Made by a program: the position numbers and the translations under genes
The notes under the pieces: generated by a model
Told to the model about the DNA's origin: nothing
The model's input: only the letters and a program-made list of their open reading frames with translations
Database searches by the model: none
Part shown: in pieces, positions 31,689 to 40,319 of the stretch
How the letters are laid out: every line of letters starts with the position of its first letter
Position numbering within the stretch: the first letter of the stretch is position 1
Origin: Firm-04 sp946413695
Lineage (GTDB): Bacteria; Bacillota; Clostridia; Oscillospirales; Ruminococcaceae
Length of the DNA stretch: 64,000 nt
Assembly (NCBI GenBank): GCA_946413695.1
Contig: CAMKLV010000002.1
Span: forward strand, 1-64,000
Reading direction: 5' to 3'

Positions 31689-32474
31689 TCACAGTGCTGC
31701 GGTGAGATCCGCATCTGTGTACTGTTTTGAAATGAAAACTGTGTGCTGCGCCGGAAACAGCTCTTTGCAGATCTGCAGTTCCAGTGCCTGACGCTGCTCG
31801 AGATGTGCGATGATCCCTGCCTCTCCGCTGACGCCGTGCGCCTTTGCATAGGGCGATTCGTCAAAGAAGCCGCAGAGTGCGGAAAACCACACCTCGTTTC
31901 CGGCTTCATCCGTCCGCTCCTTTCGCATCGCGCGCAGACTTTCCGGCACGTTCTCCGTTTTCAGGTAGATGATGCGGAAGTCCTTGTCCGCCAGCACATC
32001 GCGGATTTCACGGTAAAAAGCCATGATTTCTGCTTCGGATGCATTCTGATAGAGCAGCAGATCGGTCACAATATTCTGGAACAGCGCACATTCAAATATC
32101 ATGCCGTCGCCGTTCCAGTCTGCAAACCGCTGCAGAATCAATGCGCGGAAATCTTCCTGCGGCAATCTGCCGTTGTAGATTTCATACTGTTCCAGATCCT
32201 TGTAGAAGGCAGTGTTCTCCGTCCGGATTTTCGTGTAACAGATGATTTTCCGATTGTGCTCTGAATACGTATTCGCTTCAATCTCTGCAGCCAGCTCCGG
32301 ATACTTTGCCCTAATCGAACAATATTGCTGTTCATCCGTATAGGCGCACCATGCAAGCTCCGTCGGGCAGTAATCCCCCTCACGGAAAACCCTGCTTCCG
32401 CTGCACAGCTCCGAAAGCCTTGTGACCAGCGTACTTTTGCCGCTGCCCTGCAAGCCCTCAGCAAAATAATTCAT
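31689..32474 (-). CDS. P-loop NTP-binding protein
   Basis: The start is ATG 32474 (MNYFAEGLQGSGKST), 8 bases after GAGGAG, giving 261 residues; the longer frame reads back through the promoter. The Walker A motif is EGLQGSGKST (residues 6-15). A DWNGDGMIFECALFQ segment may be the Walker B strand, and RIIYLKTENVPESLRAMRKER may hold a lid arginine. The fold resembles small-molecule or nucleoside kinases. Substrate unknown. It is the first gene before ahcY. Confidence 0.7.
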   Translation of the reverse strand: MNYFAEGLQGSGKSTLVTRLSELCSGSRVFREGDYCPTELAWCAYTDEQQYCSIRAKYPELAAEIEANTYSEHNRKIICYTKIRTENTAFYKDLEQYEIYNGRLPQEDFRALILQRFADWNGDGMIFECALFQNIVTDLLLYQNASEAEIMAFYREIRDVLADKDFRIIYLKTENVPESLRAMRKERTDEAGNEVWFSALCGFFDESPYAKAHGVSGEAGIIAHLEQRQALELQICKELFPAQHTVFISKQYTDADLTAAL

Positions 32475-32506
32475 GTCAATCACTCCTCTCATGATGTACA
32501 CCTCAT

Positions 32507-32535
32507 ATTTTACCATAAATCGCAATAAAAAGCAA
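32507..32535 (-). promoter_or_regulatory. Promoter of the P-loop/ahcY operon
   Basis: On the minus strand, -35 TTGCTT (32535-32530), 17 bases and -10 TAAAAT (32512-32507), 33 bases before the start codon. It is divergent from the next promoter. Confidence 0.6.
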
Positions 32536-32633
32536 CGGCTGCGCAAAAAAATAATCTGTTCGGTCAGGCTGACCCGAAGACAGGCGGCGGATTTCCGCCT
32601 GTAACGGTACATATTGCATTTTTGCCGAACTAC

Positions 32634-32662
32634 TTGACGAAACTGCGATTTTGTAGTAAAAT
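32634..32662 (+). promoter_or_regulatory. Promoter of the second NAPRT gene
   Basis: -35 TTGACG (32634-32639), 17 bases and -10 TAAAAT (32657-32662). A hairpin ACAGGCGG/CCGCCTGT (32580-32602) lies just upstream without a T run. About 110 bases of leader follow, with no recognised structure. Confidence 0.7.
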
Positions 32663-32772
32663 ATATAAGGATACAAAGCGCCGTTTTCCGGAATGCGGCA
32701 AAACCGCACAAATCCGGCGTTTTCTGCTTTGACAGAATTCTGCGCGCTGATACTGAAAAGAGGTACAATGCT

Positions 32773-34254
32773 ATGAATCTTCCGCAAACAGAACAAACCT
32801 CGCTGTTCGCCTCCCGGAATCTGACCATGCTCGTAGACTTCTATGAGCTGACCATGGCAAACGGTTTTCTCGAGAACGGGCTCGGCGATGTCACTGCCTG
32901 CTTCGATCTGTTCTTCCGCAAGGTCCCCGATAACGGCGGCTATGCGATCATGGCGGGTCTCGAGCAGGCAATCGAATATCTGAAGAATCTGCGCTTTACC
33001 GAATCCGATATCCGGTATCTGCGCGAGAAACATATCTTCTCCGAGGCGTTTCTCAGCTACCTCGCGGACTTTGAATTCTCCTGCGATGTCTGGGCAATCC
33101 CCGAGGGCACACCGATCTTCCCGCATGAGCCGATCATGACCGTGCGCGGTCCGGCGATGCAGGCACAGTTCATTGAGACAATGCTGCTCCTGACCGTCAA
33201 TCATCAGTCGCTCATTGCGACAAAGGCAAACCGCATCGTGCGCGCCGCAGACGGCAGACCCGTCATGGAATTCGGCTCGCGCAGAGCACAGGGCAGCGAC
33301 GGTGCACTCTACGGCGCAAGAGCCGCCTATATCGCAGGTGCAGCGGGTACGGCATGCGCAATCTGCGACCGTGAATTCGGCGTTCCGGCGCTCGGCACGA
33401 TGGCGCACAGCTGGGTGCAGCTCTTTCCGACCGAGCTCGATGCATTCCGCGCCTATGCAAAGGTCTATCCGGATGCATGCACGCTGCTCGTCGATACATT
33501 CCATGTCCTGAAATCCGGCGTGCCGAACGCGATCACCGTGTTCAAGGAGCTCAAAGCCGCAGGACATACCCCGCAGGGCATCCGCATTGACAGCGGCGAT
33601 ATTGCCTATCTCTCGAAAAAGGCGCGCATCATGCTCGATGAAGCAGGGCTGCCCGAGGTCAAAATCGTTGCCTCCAATTCGCTCGACGAATATCTGATCC
33701 GTGACCTGCTCGTGCAGGGCGCACAGATCGACAGCTTCGGCGTCGGCGAGCGGCTGGTCACATCGCGCTCGGAGCCGGTCTTCGGCGGTGTCTACAAGCT
33801 TGCAGCGGCAGGCTCCAAAGAGGCACCCGATGTCCTGACACCGCGCATCAAGCTCTCGGAGAACGCCGTCAAGATCACGAACCCCGGCTTCAAAACGCCG
33901 TGGCGCCTTTTTGATAAGGAAACCGGCATGGCAATCGCCGATGTCATCGCACTGGCAGATGAGGTCATCGACGATACACAGCCCTATGTCATCTTTGATC
34001 CGGAGTTTACCTATAAGCGCAAGACGCTGACAAACTTCCGCGCAGTCCGGCTGCATGTGCCGGTCTTTGAGAAGGGGAAGTGTGTCTACGAATCCCCCTC
34101 GATCGAGACAATGCGCACCTACTGCAAAGAGCAGCTCGATACCATCTGGGACGAGGTCAAGCGCTTTGAAAATCCGCATGCCTACTATGTCGATCTCTCC
34201 GAGCCGCTCTGGAAACTCAAGCGCGAGATGCTCGACCGCTATTTCGCTGAATAA
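32773..34254 (+). CDS. pncB: Nicotinate phosphoribosyltransferase (long form)
   Basis: A 493-residue enzyme of the Gram-positive/eukaryotic NAPRT subfamily. It begins with LTMLVDFYELTMANGFLENG and has FEFGSRRAQGSDGALYGARAA-like substrate contacts, the loop LGTMAHSWVQLF, and the phosphate-binding IRIDSGDIAYLS. The C-terminal NAPRTase domain (about 370-490) is present. It catalyses the same step as the PncB at 17584 but belongs to another subfamily. Its promoter lacks the clear palindrome of the NrtR gene. It is followed after 23 bases by a glycosidase-like gene. Confidence 0.92.
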   Translation: MNLPQTEQTSLFASRNLTMLVDFYELTMANGFLENGLGDVTACFDLFFRKVPDNGGYAIMAGLEQAIEYLKNLRFTESDIRYLREKHIFSEAFLSYLADFEFSCDVWAIPEGTPIFPHEPIMTVRGPAMQAQFIETMLLLTVNHQSLIATKANRIVRAADGRPVMEFGSRRAQGSDGALYGARAAYIAGAAGTACAICDREFGVPALGTMAHSWVQLFPTELDAFRAYAKVYPDACTLLVDTFHVLKSGVPNAITVFKELKAAGHTPQGIRIDSGDIAYLSKKARIMLDEAGLPEVKIVASNSLDEYLIRDLLVQGAQIDSFGVGERLVTSRSEPVFGGVYKLAAAGSKEAPDVLTPRIKLSENAVKITNPGFKTPWRLFDKETGMAIADVIALADEVIDDTQPYVIFDPEFTYKRKTLTNFRAVRLHVPVFEKGKCVYESPSIETMRTYCKEQLDTIWDEVKRFENPHAYYVDLSEPLWKLKREMLDRYFAE

Positions 34255-34277
34255 CCACCGATGAAAGGAATTATCCG

Positions 34278-35720
34278 ATGAATCTTCCGATCTACCGCAT
34301 CCATATGGGACCTGCACGCTGCGCCGCCGATCTGACGGACGGCAGTGAGCGCGGCGAATATGTCCCGCAGGACTATATCCTGCAAACGCTCGGCAGACCG
34401 ATGCGCTCCGTCAACCTGATGTACTGCTATTACCCGCTCGACGAGGCTTTTCCGCTCCGCGCACGGGATGCATTCGCAGGCAAGGAGATCAAAAGTCAGT
34501 GGGACACGCCCTATGAGGACTATTTTCCCTATACGGGCGGACTGAACGGCAGCAGAGACGGCGCAGTCTTTCAGCAGATGCAGGATATCCGCCGGCACGG
34601 GCAGGATGTCACGCTGACGCTCGTCATTGATCCGAATGTCCCCGATGAACATCTCGTCGCAATCGCGGAGGACTTAAAGCCCTACGGCAGAGTGCTCCTG
34701 CGCATCAATCACGAGGCAACCGGCGACTGGTTCGCCTTCAACAAGCGCGCGAGCTATGCGGATATCGCAAAGTTCTTTGTCCGCACCTGCGATATCATCC
34801 ATGAGCACGCGCCGAATGTCCAGATCATCACCTGCATCGGCGGCATTGAGGACCCTGAATCCGAAACAATGGTCAAGGAGGAGGAGTTTACCTGCACGGT
34901 GCATTGCGCCGATATCTGGTCGGTCGATAAATATATGTCCCTGCACTGGGGCTGGCCCTATGATATCGCGGAAAAGGGCGGCAATTCCCATAACCGGCAC
35001 AGCTACAAGGATGTCTATGACCTGACAAAGCGCTCGTTCCGGCGGTTTACAGAGCTCAGCGGCGGCGAGACAAAGCCGATGGTCATGAGCGAATTCAACG
35101 CCGACGGCGACGTCACCGGTCCCTACGATCAGTGCGATATGGTCGAGGGCTTCTTCCGGATGATCAAGGACGATCCGGAAAACTGGCTCACCGGCATCAA
35201 CTTCTATCAGTTCCGCGACAGAGGCAGACTCGGGCTCGAGATCGAAGACCCGAATCATCCGGAGACCGGCATTCCGCAGCCCGTCATGCAGACCTTCAAA
35301 AAGTGGATCAATGATCCGCTGTTCCTGCCGGAGATGCTCGAATGCGGCGAGGCGGCACTGCCTGTCACGCTGCGCTGGGGCAATGCCGATGATGCCGAGG
35401 GTCTTGCGGTCAAACTGAAAATCGAAGCAGACCCGCACTTCTGCGAGCTCTACTTCGAGGATGATAACAACTATATGATTGAGCTCAACGGCAAATGGTT
35501 CTACAAGGCGCCGCAGACGAAATTCGTCGATCTGATGCCGGCGTTCTTTGAAAACCGCCTCACAGAGCCGAAAGAGCTGACGCTGAAAATCTTTGCGCCG
35601 CCCGCAGACGGTCTCAATGACCTCAGCTGCCCTGACGGTTTCATGAACAGCTACACAACAATCACGAAGCTGCCGAAGCTGCGGCTTGCCTATGCACCTG
35701 TGGAGCCTGCCCGTGAGTAA
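34278..35720 (+). CDS. Cytoplasmic glycoside-hydrolase-like TIM-barrel protein
   Basis: No exact family is recognised. The 480-residue protein has no signal peptide. The N-terminal two thirds look like a TIM barrel of the clan A glycosidase type, with a candidate acid/base in LLRINHEATGDWFAF and a candidate nucleophile in PMVMSEFNADGDV, resembling the Glu pairs of GH26-like enzymes. The C-terminal third (about 360-480) is beta-rich (LKIEADPHFCELYFEDDNNY). AAGGA precedes the ATG. Its stop overlaps the GTG start of the HAD gene. Enzymatic activity is an inference; it could be a non-catalytic relative. Confidence 0.5.
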   Translation: MNLPIYRIHMGPARCAADLTDGSERGEYVPQDYILQTLGRPMRSVNLMYCYYPLDEAFPLRARDAFAGKEIKSQWDTPYEDYFPYTGGLNGSRDGAVFQQMQDIRRHGQDVTLTLVIDPNVPDEHLVAIAEDLKPYGRVLLRINHEATGDWFAFNKRASYADIAKFFVRTCDIIHEHAPNVQIITCIGGIEDPESETMVKEEEFTCTVHCADIWSVDKYMSLHWGWPYDIAEKGGNSHNRHSYKDVYDLTKRSFRRFTELSGGETKPMVMSEFNADGDVTGPYDQCDMVEGFFRMIKDDPENWLTGINFYQFRDRGRLGLEIEDPNHPETGIPQPVMQTFKKWINDPLFLPEMLECGEAALPVTLRWGNADDAEGLAVKLKIEADPHFCELYFEDDNNYMIELNGKWFYKAPQTKFVDLMPAFFENRLTEPKELTLKIFAPPADGLNDLSCPDGFMNSYTTITKLPKLRLAYAPVEPARE

Positions 35721-36552
35721 GATTTTATATGTCACCGATCTTGACGGGACGCTTTTGCAGCCCGATGTCACGATCTCCGATGAAAGCGCCGCGATTCTGC
35801 AAAGACTGCTCGATGCAGGGCTCCCGCTGACTGCCGCGACTGCGCGCACAAGCTTTTCCGTCATGCCGATTCTGCGCGGACTGCCCTTCCGGCTCCCGCT
35901 GATTCTGCAGAACGGCGCCGTGCTGCACGATCCGCAGAAGGACAGAATCGTCTCTGCGGCATCCATCGCGCCGGAGGTCTTTCTGCAGGTGCTCGGCATC
36001 TACAAGGCACACGGCTTCAACGGCTTTGTCTTCTGTGTGCCGGAGGATCAGCTGCGCTGCTGCTATACCGAGCTGACAACGCCCCATATGCGCCGCTATT
36101 ACACCGAGCGCCGCGAAAACTATGACAAGCCGTTCGATCAGGTTGAAACGCTGCAGATGCTCGCCGAACGCAATCCTGTGTATCTCTCGCTCAATGCGCC
36201 GAAGGAAAAGCTCGATCCGGTTTATGAGGCACTGCAGGCGGTCAGCGGCATTTCGATCGCCTACTACCGCGATGTCTACGAGACGGATATCTGGTATCTC
36301 GAGGTTTCGGCGCCGGATGCATCCAAATATCACGGCATTCAGAAGCTGCGGGAAATGACCGGCGCAGAGCAGGTCATCGGATTCGGCGACAATCTCAACG
36401 ATCTGCCGCTGTTCAAAGCCTGCGATGTCAGAATCGCGGTCGGGAATGCGGCGGAGGATCTCAAAAAGCTCGCCGATTTCGTGATCGGGAAGAATACCGA
36501 AAATGCCGTCGCACATTATCTGGAGACGCATTTTCAGGGAGGTGCGCGATGA
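35713..36552 (+). CDS. Cof-type HAD-IIB phosphatase
   Basis: A GTG start at 35713 with GGAG upstream fits better than the ATG at 35686 inside the previous gene. The 279-residue protein has HAD motif I (LYVTDLDGTLLQPD), motif II (TAATARTSFS), the type IIB cap and motif IV (VIGFGDNLNDLPLFKAC). It is a cytoplasmic phosphatase for sugar phosphates or similar molecules. It overlaps its neighbours on both sides. Confidence 0.88.
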   Translation: MSKILYVTDLDGTLLQPDVTISDESAAILQRLLDAGLPLTAATARTSFSVMPILRGLPFRLPLILQNGAVLHDPQKDRIVSAASIAPEVFLQVLGIYKAHGFNGFVFCVPEDQLRCCYTELTTPHMRRYYTERRENYDKPFDQVETLQMLAERNPVYLSLNAPKEKLDPVYEALQAVSGISIAYYRDVYETDIWYLEVSAPDASKYHGIQKLREMTGAEQVIGFGDNLNDLPLFKACDVRIAVGNAAEDLKKLADFVIGKNTENAVAHYLETHFQGGAR

Positions 36553-37184
36553 AGAAACGTATCACAGCGTCCCTGCTTGCGGCTGTGCTCCTCTGCACCG
36601 GATGTGCAGCGCAGAACAGCTCAACCGTCCCCGAACCGGACGGCACACCCGCTGTCACGGATGCCGCGGAAACAGAATCCGCAGCGGAAACAGTCCCCGA
36701 AAGCACCGATGCACAGGAATCCGCAGATGACGTTTCTGCCGTCCTGACCGATGCAGCCGCATCCGGCGAGGACGCCGCAGTCCCCGTCGCCGATCCGCCG
36801 GTACAGGCGGAAACCGATGAGGACTCCCCCTATGCGAGCGTGATGATCGAGGGACAGTTCACCGCGACCGTCCGCGCAAAGCTGCCGGACTACGTCTCTG
36901 ACGAGGAGACCGTACAGGCGGCTGTTTTACAGCTCTTTCAGGATATCCCGTTCTTCATCCGGCTGACACCTGAGATCTGCGATCAGATCGAAGCCGGTGA
37001 GATATATGTATTCCATGTCCCCGAACAGGAGCTCACAACCGAGAAAACCAACCTCTTTGATGACGGCACGCTTTCGCCGGATGCAGTCATCCGCTCCTAT
37101 GCGGTGATCGACAGCGTCCGCAAGCCGCAGGAGGATGAGTACGGGCTCGATACATGGAATGTCAGCTACAAAACCGTATCATAA
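36549..37184 (+). CDS. Lipoprotein of unknown function
   Basis: A 211-residue protein with a lipoprotein signal peptide (MKKRITASLLAAVLLCTGCA, lipobox CTGC), an acidic Ala/Glu/Asp linker to about residue 95, and a small C-terminal domain (about 96-211) with SVMIEGQFTATVRAKLPDYV and TPEICDQIEAGEIYVFHVPE. The ATG overlaps the HAD stop. I do not recognise the C-terminal domain. Confidence 0.7.
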   Translation: MKKRITASLLAAVLLCTGCAAQNSSTVPEPDGTPAVTDAAETESAAETVPESTDAQESADDVSAVLTDAAASGEDAAVPVADPPVQAETDEDSPYASVMIEGQFTATVRAKLPDYVSDEETVQAAVLQLFQDIPFFIRLTPEICDQIEAGEIYVFHVPEQELTTEKTNLFDDGTLSPDAVIRSYAVIDSVRKPQEDEYGLDTWNVSYKTVS

Positions 37185-37223
37185 ACGGCTCCGCCTGACG
37201 GAACCGAACAAAGGAGAATACAC

Positions 37224-38951
37224 ATGAAAAAACTGATGCTTGGAAACGAAGCATTCGCAAGAGGTCTTTATGAGGCAGGCTGCCGGTTTGCATCCAGCTA
37301 CCCGGGCACCCCGTCCACCGAGATCACCGAAACGATTGCAAAGTATGACGAAGTCTATGCCGAATGGGCGCCGAATGAAAAGGTCGCTGTGGAATCCGCA
37401 CTGGGCGCATCCTTTGCGGGTGCAAGAGCCTTTGCTGCGATGAAGCATGTCGGTCTGAACGTTGCTGCCGATCCGCTCTATACTGCGGCTTACACCGGCG
37501 TCAACGGCGGTCTGGTCATTGCAGTTGCAGATGATCCGGGCATGCATTCCTCGCAGAACGAGCAGGATTCCCGTCATCACGCAATTGCATCCAAAGTCCC
37601 GATGCTCGAGCCCTCGGATTCGCAGGAATGCAAGGATTTTGCAATCCTCGGCTACGATCTCTCCGAGGAATTCGATACACCGGTGCTGATCCGCACCGCA
37701 ACCAGAGTTGCACACTCCCAGAGTGCGGTTGAGCAGCTCCCGAGACAGGAAAAGGAACTCAAGCCCTACGCAAAGAATCCGCAGAAGTACGTCATGGTGC
37801 CGGCAAATGCAAAGGGACGCCACGTTGTTGTCGAGGAGCGCACAAAGAAGCTCATTGCCTACGCTGAGACCGCTCCGATCAACAGGGTTGAGGACAACGG
37901 CTCCGAAATCGGCGTGATCACCTGCGGCGCTGCCTATCAGTACGCCAAGGATGCACTCGGCAGCAAGGTCAACTACCTCAAGCTCGGCATGACCAACCCG
38001 CTGCCGGACAAGCTGTTTCTCGATTTCGCTGCAAAGTGCAAGACCGTCTACATCATTGAGGAGCTCGACGGCATCCTCGAGCAGCACGCAAAGGCACTCG
38101 GCATCGCTTGCAAGGGCAAGGAGATCTTCGGCTGCATCGGTGAACTCAATCAGGTCATCATCGCAGAGAAGCTGCTCGGCACCACGCCGGAGGTCACCCC
38201 GTATCCGGAAAATCTGCCGATCCGTCCGCCTGTCATGTGTGCCGGATGTCCGCACCGCGGCGTGTTCTATACGCTCGCAAAGCACAAGATCACCGTTTCC
38301 GGCGATATCGGCTGCTATACGCTCGGCGCTGCAAAGCCGCTCGAATCCATTGACTGGACAATCTGCATGGGCTCCTCTGTCTCCTGCCTGCACGGCTTCA
38401 ACAAGGTGCTCGGCGAAAAATCCCAGAACAAATCTGTCGCTGTCATCGGTGATTCGACCTTTATGCACACCGGTCTCAATTCGCTCGTCAATGTTGCATA
38501 CAACGCATCCAACTCGACTGTAATCATCCTCGATAACTCGATCACCGGCATGACCGGTCACCAGCAGAACCCGACCACCGGCAAGAACCTCAAGGGCGAT
38601 CCGGCTGCTGCCGTCGATCTCGAGGCACTGTGCCATGCAATCGGCATCAAGCGCGTCCGCGTGGCTGATCCGTATCACCTTGCGGAGATGGAAAAGGCGA
38701 TCACCGAGGAGCTCGCTGTCGATGAGCCCTCTGTCATCATCAGCCGCCGTCCCTGCGCACTGCTCAAGTATGTCAAGCACAATCCGCCGCTCCATGTTGA
38801 CACCGACAAGTGCAAGAGCTGCAAGATGTGCCTGAAGCTCGGCTGCCCGGCAATCTCCATGAAGGACGGCAAGGCATGCATCGACCATACACAGTGTGTC
38901 GGCTGCGGCATCTGTGAGGAGCTCTGCAAGTTCGACGCAATCCAGAAGTAA
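37224..38951 (+). CDS. iorA: Indolepyruvate:ferredoxin oxidoreductase, alpha subunit
   Basis: A full-length 575-residue IorA. The N-terminal pyrimidine-binding domain begins EAFARGLYEAGCRFASSYPGTPSTE. The TPP-binding domain carries CAGCPHRGVFYTL and DIGCYTLGA, then VIGDSTFMHTG and LDNSITGMTGHQ. The C-terminus holds two 4Fe-4S motifs: CKSCKMCLKLGCP and CVGCGICEELCK. It oxidatively decarboxylates arylpyruvates from aromatic amino acids to aryl-CoA with ferredoxin as acceptor. It needs IorB, 577 bases downstream. AAAGGAG precedes the ATG. Confidence 0.95.
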   Translation: MKKLMLGNEAFARGLYEAGCRFASSYPGTPSTEITETIAKYDEVYAEWAPNEKVAVESALGASFAGARAFAAMKHVGLNVAADPLYTAAYTGVNGGLVIAVADDPGMHSSQNEQDSRHHAIASKVPMLEPSDSQECKDFAILGYDLSEEFDTPVLIRTATRVAHSQSAVEQLPRQEKELKPYAKNPQKYVMVPANAKGRHVVVEERTKKLIAYAETAPINRVEDNGSEIGVITCGAAYQYAKDALGSKVNYLKLGMTNPLPDKLFLDFAAKCKTVYIIEELDGILEQHAKALGIACKGKEIFGCIGELNQVIIAEKLLGTTPEVTPYPENLPIRPPVMCAGCPHRGVFYTLAKHKITVSGDIGCYTLGAAKPLESIDWTICMGSSVSCLHGFNKVLGEKSQNKSVAVIGDSTFMHTGLNSLVNVAYNASNSTVIILDNSITGMTGHQQNPTTGKNLKGDPAAAVDLEALCHAIGIKRVRVADPYHLAEMEKAITEELAVDEPSVIISRRPCALLKYVKHNPPLHVDTDKCKSCKMCLKLGCPAISMKDGKACIDHTQCVGCGICEELCKFDAIQK

Positions 38952-38998
38952 CCTTACCAAACAACCGCATCACAATCACACAACGGAGACTGCCCGCG

Positions 38999-39202
38999 AT
39001 GAAACGAAAAACGAAAATCAGGCAGATTTACTGCCCTTACTGCGACATTCTTCTCAAATATCAGGGCGCACACCGCATTCAGCTCGGCAGATATGGCTGG
39101 CTTGTTGAACACTGGGATCAGCTCTTTGCCGGTTCGCTCGATGTGCAGCTCTATGAATGCCCGAAATGCGGGAAGATCGAAATGTTCCGTGAAAGGAAAT
39201 GA
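38999..39202 (+). CDS. Small zinc-ribbon protein
   Basis: A 67-residue protein with two CxxC knuckles, YCPYCDILL (about residue 11) and YECPKCGKIE (about 53), spaced for a single zinc ribbon. The middle (HRIQLGRYGWLVEHWDQLFAG) is not recognised. It lies between iorA and iorB and overlaps the next small gene by four bases. Confidence 0.65.
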   Translation: MKRKTKIRQIYCPYCDILLKYQGAHRIQLGRYGWLVEHWDQLFAGSLDVQLYECPKCGKIEMFRERK

Positions 39203-39447
39203 AGAAAGCTATGCCGCTCAACTATGAAAAGCTCTCCCCGAAGGGGAAATTTATCCGCACCTGCATCTGTGTGCCGATTCTGTTTATACTGCTCTTTGGC
39301 ACGCTCTGGTTCTGTGCCACGCATTTTACACTCGGTGCAGGCTTTATCATCAAGGCGTCGATCGGCGTCGTGCTCAGCATTGTGGTCGCTGTCTGGCAGC
39401 TCATCACAACCTACAAGGCATGGAAAGATGATGAGGACTTCTATTGA
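39199..39447 (+). CDS. Small two-helix membrane protein
   Basis: An 82-residue protein with two hydrophobic helices (about residues 21-40, CICVPILFILLFGTLWFCAT, and 48-66, IIKASIGVVLSIVVAVWQL) and an acidic end KAWKDDEDFY. The start could also be ATG 39211 (MPLNYEKL). Family unknown. Translationally coupled to the zinc-ribbon gene. Confidence 0.6.
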   Translation: MKKAMPLNYEKLSPKGKFIRTCICVPILFILLFGTLWFCATHFTLGAGFIIKASIGVVLSIVVAVWQLITTYKAWKDDEDFY

Positions 39448-39528
39448 CGGATTGTGAGATCCGCAGCCCGAACCGCAGGCATTCTGCGGGGAGGGATGAA
39501 ACTGAAACTATATCAAGAGGTATTGAAT

Positions 39529-40101
39529 ATGGAAACGAAATCTGTAATGATCGTCGGCGTCGGCGGACAGGGTTCCCTGCTCGCAAGCCGCATCCTCGGC
39601 AATGTGCTCTTACAGCAGGGCTTTGCCGTAAAGGTCAGCGAAGTACACGGCATGTCGCAGCGCGGCGGCTCCGTTGTCACCTATGTCAAATACGGCGATG
39701 CCGTCTACTCCCCGACCGTTGAGAAGGGCGAGGCGGATGTCATCATCTCCTTTGAGCTGCTTGAGGCAGCCCGCTGGGCAGGCTATCTGAAGAAGGGCGG
39801 CAAGATTGTCACCTCGACCCAGACGCTCGATCCGATGCCGGTCATCACCGGTGCTGCGACCTATCCGCAGGGCATCATCGAGAATCTCAAATCCATGAAC
39901 ATTGACGTCACCGCTGTGGATGCACTCTCCCTCGCGGAGCAGGCAGGCAGCGCAAAGGCTTCCAATGTTGTGCTGATGGGCGTTGTCTCCAAAAAGATGG
40001 ACTTTGATGAGTCCGTCTGGCAGGAGGCGCTGAACCAGTGCGTGCCGGAAAAGTTCATCGAGATGAACCGCAAGGCTTTCGCACTCGGCAGAGACGCCTG
40101 A
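39529..40101 (+). CDS. iorB: Indolepyruvate:ferredoxin oxidoreductase, beta subunit
   Basis: The start is ATG 39529 (METKSVMIVGVGGQGS) after GAGGT, giving 190 residues, the usual IorB length; the frame upstream to 39454 is not needed. The gamma-domain signature is VGGQGSLLASRILGNVLL, followed by SEVHGMSQRGGSVVTYVKYG and ADVIISFELLEAARWAGYL. It completes the oxidoreductase with IorA. Confidence 0.93.
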   Translation: METKSVMIVGVGGQGSLLASRILGNVLLQQGFAVKVSEVHGMSQRGGSVVTYVKYGDAVYSPTVEKGEADVIISFELLEAARWAGYLKKGGKIVTSTQTLDPMPVITGAATYPQGIIENLKSMNIDVTAVDALSLAEQAGSAKASNVVLMGVVSKKMDFDESVWQEALNQCVPEKFIEMNRKAFALGRDA

Positions 40102-40219
40102 TCACCGGAGACCCCGCTTTTTCACAGAAAGGATACAGCCATATTAGCGCTGCATCCCGATCATCACCGAACAGAAATACGGAAACACCGGGGAATCCTG
40201 TAAACATTTGCAGGAGCTG

Positions 40220-40293
40220 GATTTCCGTCTGCACAATATGAGCGAACATCAAACTCATACATAATCACAAACAAATCAGAACAGACGGAAATC
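40220..40293 (+). other. Long-range inverted repeat in the paaK leader
   Basis: GATTTCCGTCTG (40220-40231) is exactly complementary to CAGACGGAAATC (40282-40293), separated by 50 bases. It ends 26 bases before paaK in a 218-base gap that holds no other feature I can support. It could form an mRNA leader structure. Confidence 0.55.
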
Positions 40294-40319
40294 ATTATAT
40301 TTGAAAGGAATGAACCCCA

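Noticed and set aside
32503..34317. 604-codon minus-strand frame opposite the second NAPRT
   Set aside because: No recognisable domain; NAPRT motifs are continuous on the plus strand.
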